Assembly: GCA_963969595.1 (NCBI GenBank)
Contig: OZ018413.1
Coordinates: 3,722,501 to 3,786,500 of the forward strand
From: Neckera pumila
Lineage: Eukaryota; Streptophyta; Bryopsida; Hypnales; Neckeraceae
Direction of reading: 5' to 3'
Length of the DNA: 64,000 bases
Part shown: positions 51,501-63,438 of the stretch, piece by piece
How positions within the stretch are numbered: position 1 is the stretch's first letter
How the letters are laid out: each line of letters opens with the position of its first letter
Program-made: the position numbers and the translations under genes
The notes under the pieces: model-generated
The model's database searches: none
What the model saw: only the letters and a program-made list of their open reading frames with translations
Told to the model about the DNA's origin: nothing

Positions 51501-54305
51501 TCTTGCTCAATGCCACTTACTTCAGGTGACCTTCCCAGCGTGGCATACTCCTCAGCTTTCTATTCCTCTGTGAAATGTAGAAATGTTCAAATGTTGGAAG
51601 CTTTGATCCATCTTAAGTTCCTGTCAACAATATTAATGAACTTCTCTCTTGAGAACAGGGTCTGTCGTCAAATCCAAACTGTGAAAATGGCGAGACGGAA
51701 AACGATGATCATGGGACTTGGCGGGATAGTGTCCTGCACTTATATTTACCTGAAGGCTTGATTGTGAAGCTTATGTCCGAGGTATGTGAAGTGTTCCCTC
51801 TGAATAGAGATAAGTTTGAGCTGATCTCAGCATTGTTTTTTGAGTTTAAAGATGTCAATAGGAGGCGTCATAGTTACGCAGTCCAGCTTGGAGATTTGTG
51901 TGAGACGTTGTGCTGACAACTATAGTTTGCTGGGTACAGGGTCCAGAATCCTTCCTATCACAATTGGATTCCGAGCAGAATGGTCCGGAGGTAATATGGA
52001 ACATGGAGATGAGACAGCTCCTGCTCGATCACCTAACCTCTGAGCTGGGGTCTTATGTAAAATTCCGTGCTGCAGATCCCTTAGCATTGTACATCCATGA
52101 CCCCAAAGCTCCGTTAGCCTATCCGGAGTTGGCAGGTAAGCGTCTTTCACCATCTTCCAGCGCTTTAATGTATAATCATGATGTATGATTTCCTTACGTA
52201 TCGAATCAAGTAGTGAAGAATGGAAATGGTGCACATTCTCTGCGCGTTGTGTGCGGATCTAACATGCATTTATCCTGATTGTGTGCACAGAATCAATCTT
52301 TTCATCTCCGTTCTATATTCAGAACTTGCTCGATGGCGAGCGCTTTCCAAACTATCCAATTAACGATCCTAATGGCTTTCTTAACAGCCTTATGCAGGTG
52401 AGAAGACTTGCGCAAATCAGTTTGCTGACATTGAAGTTTTTATCCTGAGCATTTTGCTAGTTATGTATTAAGGAACGTACTTGTCCAATTCAACCTTGTA
52501 TTCAGTTGGATAAAACCCAGCACTATAACACTACGTATGGACACCTTTTTCTTTTTTAGGATTTAAGGAGGTCAGCAAAGATGTTGGCCAGCTCTGGCGC
52601 AAAGTCATCCGCAGTATGTGAGGAGGTGCCTCGTACTCACCTTTTACTGCATGCTCTGGTGAGTATTGTCCAGTTCCCAAACTAAAGTTGTCTCTTAAGA
52701 TTGTGAGCTTTACAACCTCGTTTTTTGATCAGGGACTTTACTATGACTCGGTACATACAGACGGCGCGGTCGCCTGTCAAGTTTCTTAGTGTCTTTTTCT
52801 AATTTTTTTATAAATATAGGATGTTGCTGCAGAAGTTCTGGTGCAAATGGGTATATGGAGCTCTGCGGTCACCTTTGTTTTCAAAAGCATTTAATTGGAT
52901 TCATGGAGATAGTGGTAGTAGCGTGAAGATTTTTCTCTGTTCCTGGTTTGCAGGCACATCTTGTTGATCGCTTCCCTGAGCTGGTGCTACCAAGTGACAT
53001 TGAGACCGTTCTCATCGCTCTTGTCACTCCCTCTCTTAGAACTTGCCTCGCCGAGAAAGAAGAAGCTTCCCTGGTTGCTACTGAGATTTTGCATCATTCT
53101 GTTCGAATATTGCGGAGATACTGTGCCGCTGTTACTAGGTAGAGAACTCTCCGCCAGCAATCATCTCACCTCATCTCTACGCCGCTCCTTCTCTTGCTCA
53201 GCTGGATGTATAGATTGTTCTTATCATCCTCTCCATAATCTAGCTCTCAAATCACCAACTAATATTCTAGCTAATTTTAGAAAGCGGTTGAATGTGAAGC
53301 GTGTAAAAGTATCCTAGAAAAGTAGGTCCTAAATGCTCACGTGAGAACGCGGGACCTGATCAAACAAATGAACTAAAGCTTGAAATGCACTCCATTAGAG
53401 AGTATTTTTATGAACATTATTGCAGTGTCTGCTTAAAATATTTGAGGCTGATGTTGTCACTTTCTGGTGCAGTAATGACGAAATACCACAAGTTTCTATT
53501 AATTTTGCGTTAAGCGTTTTATCATTTGGAACAAGGCTAAGTTCGGATGGCACCTTTCCGGAAGCAAGCAGCAATGCGACTCTAGAATCGACTGTTACAG
53601 GATCTCTCTTGATTCTGGAGATTGCTTCTTCTTCGCAGTAAGATGTTTTTTCTGGGACGGTTTTTTGTTGCATGATTCAGTTGATATTTTTGCATTTGAT
53701 TTACGTGTTACTTTCTGTCCTGTGATTGATATTTGGCTATTGATTTGTCTCGTGTGTCGATATTTTTTTCAGAGTCCTTTCCTGTAGCCTATGTTCTTAG
53801 AACTTTGAGTTTTGGGCTTCTGAGATGTTTGAGCAATATATTTTGATCCGTTCTGTTTATCTTTGGAGTCTGTGCAGTCCTGCAATCTGAACTTAGTTTC
53901 TTTGTGTCTTGCTCCTAGTTCTTGTATTTCATTTTTCTTTAGTTTGTTCAGGATGTTTAACCCTCGTTAAGACTGACCTGGATCCTCCCTCACTTGTTAT
54001 TTGTGGCCGCTCTGGACTAAGATGTGTATTTTTTCTTCGGAACTGACCGCCAAGTTCTGACTTTGTGTTGCTGTGTCTGGATTTTATTGCGTTCTTATAC
54101 AACCATCGACTTCTCCAGGGTTGGAAGACTCTGCCTTTGCGATGATAATAGGTGGCAGGAAGGATTCTTTTGGGCTCTTTGCTTAGCTGCTGGAGATGCC
54201 TTGGCCAGTCCGCCTCGAGGTCCTACGCCTGCATCTTTTGCGGCATTGAGGTGTTTGAAGAACTTTGCTGGGGATGAGGACTTGTATGAACGTGTTATCA
54301 AACAG
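42594..54305 (+). CDS. RME-8-like gene, exons 1-31 (N-terminal half)
   Basis: Exons by GT-AG and phase: 42594-42900, 43637-43761, 43949-44107, 44262-44345, 44536-44672, 45023-45245, 45410-45517, 45679-45748, 45912-46036, 46368-46478, 46630-46731, 47019-47099, 47282-47361, 47605-47668, 47818-47973, 48180-48233, 48403-48519, 48743-48934, 49201-49386, 49985-50161, 50428-50696, 50839-50967, 51357-51525, 51659-51781, 51940-52135, 52291-52397, 52560-52658, a small uncertain exon near 52821, 52954-53138 (end uncertain), 53426-53637 and 54119-54305. The exon at 50428 occupies the position of the GYF-like module of animal DNAJC13 but shows no GYF signature. Confidence 0.75.
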
Positions 54306-57300
54306 GTTTGCTCTCTGAACTTTGCATTCAATTTTGTGTGGAATTGAATACGATATGGCTATCCGAATTAAGTGATCAGGAGTTGAATTGCAGCAATTCA
54401 GGTATTCAAATCCTCAGTATTGAAACCTTTTATCATTCTCCACCGTCAGAGTGACCTGTAAGAATGATAGTGACCGGATTCTTTGCTTGATCACATTTGC
54501 AGGCTCTTTATCTTCCGCTATTGTTACTTGCTATTCCACCTGCTGATACCGCCCTTAAAGCTGGAGACACAAAGTCTGCTCTCCCTTATTCAGCTGCCGA
54601 TGTCCTTGGAACTTTGGTTCGCAGTCTTAATCAGACTGGGGGTTCGCACCGAAGTCCCATGCAGCAACAAGAACGATTAATGATGGTCCACATCATTCCA
54701 AGTCCGTTGCTTGCGTGTTTAGATCATCCCGACGGACCCGACAAGTTCATGACAATGGCTGGGTCCGATCTTGAACAACCGATGATTATCTGGACGTCAA
54801 AAGTTAGGACGGAGCTTTTTGAACGTGTAATAGATCGTCTGCAGCAGCACCACATAATGCTGGCCACAGGGAACGGTGACACCGGCGATGAAGCAGAATG
54901 GATACAATCATTCCATTACAAGTGTCTCAAGGATGAGATAAGTGTGGGTGGAGTTTTTGTCAAAGGTCTTGCATCTGGTCAGTGGGAGACATTTGGTCTT
55001 CCAGCAGGCCATGATTTCTTTGATGCTGTACTGGATTACTTAGAGACGAACCTGCATGTTCTCGATGCGGAGTCAGACTTGAGTACAAGCATAGAAGAAG
55101 ATGAAGGCGACTATTTTAGGTTTGACGAATACCTGACCGTACTGGCTTCCTTGAAGGAGACTCTGAAGTACGCTGTAAACGTGGGCAGGCCAGAACTCAT
55201 TACACGATGTCGCCCCTCCTTGCTCTCAACAATCGCAGTTAGAGGGAATAGCCTGTCGCGTATCCAAGTCGAAATTGCTAGCATTGTGAAGGTACTGGTC
55301 GAGGATGAATCCGGGAGAGCAGCTGTACTTCAATCAAACTTGATGGCCACACTTGCCGTTAAGCTATGGGATTCTGCAGCTAGTCCTCATGATGGTGGAA
55401 TGAAAGAGCTGCTTATGGTCATCCTTCACGCCCTCCGTTCTCTCAGTGAAATTATTCCGGCGACAGTATTAGCTACTAATCAGTTTGCAGCTTCCGGGGT
55501 ATTTCTACCACTCATGGCAATCTTTTGTGGTGTTAGACTCCCAAACCTTGTGGCTGCGGATTTCGATGATGCGCAGGAGTCCGATTTGGGTCATGTTTCT
55601 GAGGCCACGCGTGTTGTAGCTGCGCACACACTTGGACAGCTCCTTCTAGCTGGCAGCGGTGTAAGTCGACGTTCTAAACTTCTTGAGGACCTTTCTCAGC
55701 GAAAGTCTCTGGCTAGTATGTCCGCGAATGGGATTGCAAATGGATCTGCTAATGGACACAGAAACTATGACGTGGGAGCTGGAGAAGCCACTGATATGTA
55801 TGAGCTCGTAAACATTGTTGAGTCTATAAAAAAGAACAGTACTAGTGTGCAACCAACTGTTATCGAGACGTTTCTGCGACTTCTTCCCGTGGACCTTCTG
55901 TCAACTATAGCGAAAGATCCTGCGGAAGCCTGCCGGAAGTTTGATGGTGCTTATCAATCACCGCGCCTTGTGTGGGATGAGGGCAAGCGGCTTCTTGTGA
56001 AGAATACACTTAATAAGGAGGTTCGCAAGGTGCAAGGTGCTATGCAACAACAGAAGTTGTTTCATCTTCCCACCTGGTCAATGGAAGGAGGGCACCCTGA
56101 CTTTGTCCGGTGGGTACTCATTACCATTCTGTACGGGGATACCAAGACTATGTACCGCGACAGCGAACAAGCTGGTTATGCTCGTGAGATGTACCTTGGT
56201 GGGTTTTTTCTGGACCAGTTTTTGAGGGATCCTGGTTATGACTTCGGCAGTATTCTTGAAGCGCGATTTCTATGTGAAGTTCGCAAGGCTGTAGTTATTG
56301 GAGCATATGCTGATGTTTTTAATTTTGATGACCGAAGGCGACTTTTGCTTACTTTGCTGCTACTTTTCAAAGCTCGACCATATCTGAAGGAGGGTCAGTC
56401 GAATATAGACATTTTCCTTCCCGTCTATGACTTCATGAGTAACCCAGTTGAGCGTCGAGCACTTGCCCAACCTGCTATGTGCTTGATCCATGCTATCGTT
56501 GACCATTCTGATATTGCTGATTGCATCGTCTCTGAAGAATTGGTGGAGAATTTAGTTTCGTTTCTTCAACTAAGGGTCCCGAAGTCTGCAGCTGGTAATT
56601 CTGGGACAGATCCTCGAATATGCAGCCTTATGTTACTACTCCGGTTGATGAGGCTTAGTAGTGCAACTGTGGATATTGCATTAAGAGTAGGAATAGTCCC
56701 TAGAATGGCAGACTTCATTATTGATGCTGAAGGTTCCGATGGAGTGATACAACGCGCGATTGAGTGCTTAGCGATTATGTGTGCAGACAAGCGCAAGGGT
56801 GCTGAGGTTAGTAGATTGTTAGACAAATTAGTGCCTGAAAATGCTAAGAATTATGGGGCATGGATCACACATACCGATTATATTAGAGATGAAGTTGTGG
56901 ACTCCGAGACAATGAAGCACTTCTTGCAACACAAGTACCCTTGTGAATGGTGGACTGAAGATTCCTTGGAAGGAGTAAGTGTGGAAGATTCTGGATTGGG
57001 ACGAGTCTCCGTGGTTGATGCGTCCGTGTCCTTTCCGAAGGCGACTTTGTCAGATTTCAGGGACGAAGCAGATGGGGTGTTTCAACGTAGTGTTGCCATT
57101 GGTGCCGAAGTGAATACTAAAGATGTTCTCATTATTGGAAAGCGGCCTGGTAGTGTAACTGTTGACTTCCAGGTGTTCTTTCGACGGCTCAGTCCTGAGT
57201 TCAGCAAAGGAAGCGAAGCTCGAAGGCCCGAAGTAGATGCCCGTTTGTTCAAAGAGAAGCTGGAATACGATAGCACCACTTTCTTTGGTGGTCGGTACTT

Positions 57301-60014
57301 TGGACGCATGGGCCGTCCTAAGGTCACGGCAGTTGCTGTAAGGCATCTCAATCACACTGGTGAAGTTGTGGACGAGACCTTTGAAAAGGTCGTATCTACT
57401 ACCGAGGATGAAGGGAACCTATTCTCCAAACATATCCTTCGAGATTTAGACGAGGATCAAGAACACTGGACCACTCTGAAGCGGCAGTCGTCTAATCTAG
57501 ACACTAATGAAGTCGAGGTTGAAGCTCCGAGACAGCACCAGAGTATTCCAGGTTTTGGGTTATTTGCAGACGAACCTGGCTTCCGTGCGGCTGAATTAAG
57601 AAACTCAGTGGACTCCCCTTCAATGTCACCGACGTCGGTACTTTCTTTTTCCTTAGATGACACCAAGGATTCTAATGCCAGTAGATCTCCATCAAGCCGA
57701 TTTTCGCAATCTAGCCCCTCAACTGCTGCTGGTACCAATACTGTCCCTAAGTCGCCTCCATCACCTATCCCTGGTCTAACAGGCAGACAATCTTTCAATT
57801 TTAGGTCGGATTCTAGGAGAGATTCTCTGCCACCTCAATCTCCCTCTATTGCTACTCCTCTGGGAGCGTCTCGTGTTGCTAGCCCACGTACCACCAGTAT
57901 CTCCCTTAGTAGGTCTCCGGTTCCAGGCCTCAACCCTCCTCCCTCTCCTGGAAGGATGACCTCGATGGGACTTCCTCCTTCTCCTTCTGCACGTATTCCC
58001 TCTCCAACCAACAGGCCACCGTTATTGTCAAGCTCGGTTTCCAAGGGACCTTCTTCGCCACCTGTAATGCAAGGATCTTCTGGGACAGCATCTGTGCCAG
58101 GAGTACCAATTCTACAACAGGTACCAGTGGCTCGATCAACATCAGAGAGATATCCCCCCCCGGTGGCAGCCGCTTCTTCCGTTCCTCGCTCGACTTCAAT
58201 GAGAGATTCTCATCCAGCACCTGTTGGTGAGTTTCCCGAGGCAATAATTATTTCCTAATTGAATGGTTTAGATTGGAATTGAATATAGGTATGTGGTGGA
58301 TTTTTCTCATTCAAGGATTGTCTCGGAACTTGATTCTGTCATCTTATTCTCGCGGATATGATTTTCAAAGCTTGGACTGCTTAAATGGTGTCAGTGTAAG
58401 ACTCAATTGTTGTGCAGTGGTGGTGTGATGTCTTGCAGATCCGGCTCTTCTTGCAAAGTTCAATAAAAACATCATGGTGAAGTTTGAGGATGGAAGGTTA
58501 GTTGGAGAGGGTTTTGGAGTTTTACCGGTTCTTGAATATTGTACAGTTATGCCTAGACTGTTAAATAACAACTCCCACGAGACTATGCGGTTGCGTTTTA
58601 GGTAGCATTGAGGTTTCTGCTGTTTTGATTTGCCCTCATCTGGAATTATCCTTCGATATTTAATGAAACAGGTAATTTGGCTGTCGCTAGTTAGAAAGTG
58701 AATGATTCTAATGATTTAGCATATTAACATGATAATGAACTACTATGTTTAAGCATCACTCTTTCCACACGCATTTATTGTTTTTGCCCTCATCCTGTTT
58801 CCTATGGCTACAGAGCGGTACCCTTAGGAGCTGCTTTAGCATTGGTGTTAGAAGGAGCTGATCTGAAGACAGCGAAGAGGGCTGCGGCTGTGACTGCATT
58901 CTTTGACGCATTCGAAGAGGGTATGTAATTTTCATACTCTCCTCGAAATAGGCATAAATCTGTACATGATAAAGGGTTTTATCGTTCTTCCCATAGTTGT
59001 TATAGTTTGTACTTTACTGTCAGCTAATATTTCCTCCTCTGCAGATCAAGAAGAGTTGGGGAAAATGATTGAAAAGTATCCAAAGCTGGTGCAGAAATTT
59101 TCTTTACAGCCACATCTCTGTTACGACCTGATGGGTGTATGGGAAGAAAACTGTTTGGACCTGTTGCTGAATGATGAATTGGTGCGTTTCTGTTCTCTAC
59201 CTTTGCTCTTGTGCATTTCACAGACTGACTCGGGGTATCATCTCGGTTTCACAATCATTTGGGGTAATGTTATCTGTTGTTTAGTCTGCACTTTTGTAAT
59301 ATTGCTCCTACTTTTGCAGGTCAAGTATGGGAAAACAATAGCAGCAGTTGACGTCTACTCTGTGGATGATGTTGACGATGCTGTTGAAGAGGCCAAGAAA
59401 AAGTTTCAAGCCATTCTGAAGATTCGCAAGTATGGGATTATGCAAGTGTTTTGGTGTCAGACAAGTGCTTCTCTCCACATTACCCTATGTGTAGATTGTT
59501 TGCTGCCTTGTTTGACAGCTATTTGTCCTCATTGTTCAGGGAAAACCAAGCGAAAGAGTTGAAAGAGAAACCAAAGACAGCTAAAACGGATGGAGGAGAC
59601 GTCTCCAGGGTCGCGACTGAAGGAGACGCCTCAAAAGTTACAATTGGGAAGAAGGTAGTTTCTGCATATATGTTCATGCCCGGCTGGTAGAAAATTAGAA
59701 TCGACAAATGTATTAGCTTAGTGCAACAAGTGCCCTTTTCTAGTCTTTTTATCGAGTATGTTTGGTGGGTTGATTGTTTTCTAAGTTCTGCTCATCTCTT
59801 AGTAGAACAAATTGTGTTCATGAGGTTTCCAGCTCTTGATATCATTTCTCGTTCAACTCTGAGTCTCGGAATGACTCGAAAAGCCAGTACATTCATGGAT
59901 ATATATATTCAATGCATTTAATTGACTCTGTTTGTGCAGGTGCAAGAGGAGCCCGGGGTTCTTCCCAAGTTCAAGCTGCAACCAGGAAAGAAAAAGAAAG
60001 GGACTTGGTCATAA
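42594..60014 (+). CDS. RME-8/DNAJC13/GRV2-like endosomal protein lacking a visible J domain
   Basis: RME-8 proteins act on endosomes. They normally recruit Hsc70 through a central J domain and, with retromer and clathrin, sort cargo; Arabidopsis GRV2/KAM2 is needed for vacuolar trafficking. This gene has about 38 exons and encodes roughly 2,880 aa. The N-terminus has PH-like repeats (start FLVRQGTKARTGNRLLRIL; second repeat YFIEKWVDHVTGIHRLKDIL). All four IWN-type motifs are present: LVWNDLKRLELR, VIWNMEMRQLL, IIWTSKVRTEL and LVWDEGKRLLV. Between the second and third, where the family carries the J domain, no HPD-containing domain is found. A proline/serine-rich tail and a Lys-rich end (PGKKKKGTWS) follow. 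Phases agree at nearly all junctions; those at 52658-52954 and 53138-53426 are unresolved. The family assignment is strong. Its function without the J domain is unknown. Confidence 0.85.
49427..49907. mobile_element. TTAA-type element inside an RME-8-like intron
   Basis: Left CCCCTGAAGGCCCAA after TTAA (49423-49426). The right end reverse-complements to CCACCAAAGGCCGAA with flank CTAA (49908-49911); 11 of 15 terminal bases agree. At 481 bp it fills most of the intron between the exons ending 49386 and starting 49985, the largest in this part of the gene. Clearly diverged. Confidence 0.55.
54503..58226 (+). CDS. RME-8-like gene, single 3.7-kb exon
   Basis: One uninterrupted exon of 3,724 nt, entered at phase 0 and left at phase 1 (CCTGTTG|GTGAGT). 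It carries the third and fourth IWN motifs with armadillo-like helical sequence, including VGGVFVKGLASG as in the family. A short NG-rich linker (ANGIANGSANG) follows, then a module of unknown fold (RSVAIGAEVNTKDVLIIG). The last part is a long Ser/Pro-rich disordered stretch from about 57600. The HPDGPD string coded at 54724 is in helical-repeat context and is not a J domain. Confidence 0.88.
58439..60014 (+). CDS. RME-8-like gene, exons 33-38 (C-terminus)
   Basis: Exons 58439-58496, 58814-58920, 59045-59181, 59320-59429, 59540-59654 and 59940-60014 keep one frame and end at TAA. They encode DPALLAKFNKNIMVKFEDGR, an Ala-rich helix (GAALALVLEGADLKTAKRAA), a helical stretch with EKYPKLVQKFSLQPHLCYD, and a charged Lys-rich tail. 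I do not recognise this domain. It could be lineage-specific, or a separate short gene read through. The consistent phases favour one gene. Confidence 0.7.
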
Positions 60015-62280
60015 AATCATGACTTGAGACTTATATATAGTCGTTCGGTTGATGGATCCTGGATCCGATTCTTTTTGCCAATTATCTACAATTCTGGTCA
60101 TTGTGCATCAGTTCAATGTAACGAAACAATAGATTAGAGTAGTCATCGAAGGTCAAGGTACTTTGTGTGCAACTTAGGTAGTCCAAATTGGTATACTGCT
60201 GCACCTGTTGTATAATGCAACCATGTGTTAATCATGATGATTTTCGATCAGGTCTAATCCATTCCTGAAGTAAATATCTTTCAATGTTAGACTAGGACTC
60301 TGGAGTTTCAAAGGGCTTTGCTCCAGCTGTGAGTATTATTGAGAAATTTTATTGTAGTTCTTGTTGTGAAATATTGGGTAGTATGCTTTCTGGATGTCGA
60401 TGCATTTCAAAGGTTCAAGAATTGCACACAAATCCATTATCTAATGAATACTCCAAGTATATGGTTCATTGTAACTTCACGGAAATTTGGCCTCCTTTTC
60501 CTTGAATGCTGTACTACTGTGTGAATTATTTTCCAAAGGCCTTAACCCCTAAAGGACGGAAAGCCCATATTGGCTTTTGTATTTTGGAGCATGCTATTGT
60601 AAGCTCAAAACATTATATAGTATTTCTTGAAAATTGTTTTTAAGGGAATATGTGTGATGTTACTAGCTTTCTAAAACACTAATTTCAGCCCAATTTGACT
60701 AAGCAACTAAAGAATTGTAAGGAAAAATGTGTTTTGGGTCTCAATTAGGGTAGCTAAATATTTTATTTTTTTAATTATTATTTTTCATCCGGTTATAACA
60801 TCAAAAAATTAGCTTAGTTAGTGAAATATGTTGTATTAAAATTTCAAAGAGAAAAACTCACTAATGTAAGATATTTAACTTGAAATATGGTGAGAGAAAG
60901 TTTTGTAACTTACCCTAAATACCCAATTAACCATTTTATACTTGTTGCCCAACTTCACAACCTACCTAGATTTTAAATTCTTTTTTTTTTGGAACTTTCA
61001 TATTTCTTTCATATACTTCATCAAGTGATCTTTTCCAAAATTTGAAAAAACTTTTGATTCAAACAACAACTCCGCTTTAAGTGATTTTTCAATATCAACA
61101 CATTCTAAGAAATGCTCATTGTGGATTGTCTTGGGAGAGAAACCTAAGACAATCAAAGGTCATTCCACAACATAAATTCAATGGGTGTGCAAGTAAACAA
61201 AGGGCTAAATTGGTTGGGCATGTAGTGAGTGATTACAGTCAAATAAATTTATGTTTTCCTAATGTATCTCACTAGATTACAAGGTCATGAAACAATATTT
61301 TGTTGCTCCAAATCCTTGTGAAAATTAATTGGTATGCATATCCTTAACTATTCATAATTGCAAACTCTTCTTTTGTGAAAATTTGAGATATGGACTCGTG
61401 AAGTCATTCTATCCCCCCCAAAAAATTTAAACCTTGATTGTAAGAATCTCAAAATCTGTATAATGAAAGTCTTTTGAAAACTGGAAGATGGAGTGTTTTG
61501 GAGGTTGTGGTCTGGTTTTTTGGAGCTCATGGGTTTTATTGTTGGCAGGGATTTCATTTGATGGATGATGAGAATACTGATTCTCTAGCTCAAATGATGG
61601 TATAAATTTTTTGAGTATCCTTGCCAGAGGGTGACAACAAGCGAGAGTACGATGAAGAGCAAGCGACGAGCGGTCCTGAAAGGATAAAAATGCGTTCATG
61701 CAAATTTGAGCTTGGATGTGTTTTGATGTATATTTCTGTTTGCATTCTTCTTGAAATTGGCATCTATGAAATCACCTTCAAAGTTTACATTTGGTACAAG
61801 TGTTTTGGATTCTTCTCTTTCATGGTCTTTCTGAAAATTCATTGAAACATTTTGGTATAAGTTTGCGAACATGCATAACCATATCCAATATTAATAGAGC
61901 ATATCAAAATCCTACTCTTTAATTTTCTTAAATGAATTTCCAATGTGATTTTAAGTGCAAGATTCAATGTTTTTGAGACTCATTCTCAAAGCCTCTAACA
62001 CTAAAAAATCAAGATTTGGAAAGGGCATCCTTGCACAAACTCTTAAATAGAAAAATCACATAAATTTATTTTTAAAATTATATTTTTGGTGCTGAAAAAA
62101 GAATTCAAAAATTATTGAACTAAAAAAACAAATATTAAAAATAACACTTTAGAAAGTTTTTACTTAACTTCAAAATTTAGTCGACATCAAAATATGGTGC
62201 CTTGGACATTTAAGATCTAAGGGTTCAAAGTCATTATAGAAGGTTGGATGAAATATTTTTATTTTAAAATGACTTCTTAA
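60015..62280. other. 3' flank of the RME-8-like gene, then repeats
   Basis: The 3' untranslated region should lie in the first few hundred bases. A TTAA-type left end (TTAA then CCCCTAAAGGACGG) starts at 60547, but its partner end is not clear. A subfamily C fragment, collinear with 29600-30300, runs from about 61640 to 62216 and lacks the MITE present in that copy. No gene seen. Confidence 0.5.
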
Positions 62281-63202
62281 CCCCTAAAGTTCTATGACTA
62301 TATTCTCACCAAAAATGCTCGAAAATTGCCATTTTTAGTACAAGTATCCAATTTTTGAAAAAAAACTTATTGTGACACATGTAACCATAGGATCTTGTAG
62401 TATGGTAACTTGAGAACATGTGGTAAAATTTCAGGAATTTCCACCGCGTGGATTGCAAGATATAAGCATTCAAATTCACTAAAACCATTTTTTGGGCCCT
62501 GCGAAAAACAGGGCAGCAATACTTCACAAGCTCAATTTTTGATGAAAAAATGTCCAAAATGATGGTGCTTATTTGGATTTTTTTTTCTAGGCAATTTGTC
62601 TATATGCTTGAAAATTTTCACTTCATTTGGGATTGTCCAACATATAGGAAAAAAATAGCAAGTAGATAGTAGTAGAGAATGATTCAAAATACAAAATTGT
62701 CAAGAATTTAATTATGGAATTGAAAAATGCTAATTCCAATGGTGGCAATGTTGTAATAAACAATCTACATCCTAGGATTTTATTTTTTTCAAAGAATATT
62801 GAAAATTGAGTAAAATAAAGGACTTCAAAGTTTATTTTAGAGCAGAGAATCCATAACTGCCCGCAAACTTAAAATCTTCATAACTTTTGACTCATTGATC
62901 AAAATGGGATGATTCAAAGCATTTTACCTATATAGAACTCTAGAAAACCAATTTCAAATTTTTGTCTTCAAAAAAAGTGATTTTTTTTATCTGCCCAGAC
63001 TGCCCAGTTACAAAAAAAGGAACATATTAGGCCATAACTTTTGCCTTGTATTTCCAAATGTCATGAAATTTGGTGCATATGAAAGATACTCTTTGCCTCC
63101 ACCTTCAATTAAAATTTCAGCCCAAAATATGGAAAGCTCTAGTCGTACATACCTGCCCAATAATTCTATACAACCAAAAAACGCATGTTGGTCCTTTAGG
63201 GG
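62281..63202 (+). mobile_element. TTAA-type element, subfamily A, uninterrupted copy
   Basis: A 922-bp element preceded by TTAA (62277-62280) and followed by TTAT. Left CCCCTAAAGTTCTATGACTA; right reverse-complements to CCCCTAAAGGACCAACATGC. It serves as the reference that reveals insertions in the copies at 17009-19079 and 30330-36565. Non-coding. Confidence 0.8.
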
Positions 63203-63438
63203 TTATAACAACATTGTAGCTCAATTGGGAGATAGCTTGGATGATTGTAAGGAATATTTTCTACTTGTGGTCTATAATATATGGAGTAGTGTTTTTAGGC
63301 CATAACTTTTGCCTTATACTTCTAAATGATCCCAAATGTATATTTAAAGTACATAGGACCACTTTGCACCTTTGTTAGTTTTTAAATATCTTACAAAATT
63401 ATCAAACCATTTGTAAACACACTTTGATTAGATGTTTC

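Noticed and set aside
54724..54741. HPDGPD string as a J-domain HPD motif
   Set aside because: It lies within armadillo-like helical sequence just before the third IWN motif, with none of the J-domain helix II or III residues around it.
11741..63202. CCCTAAA words as plant telomere repeats
   Set aside because: They are never in tandem and always mark element ends next to TTAA.
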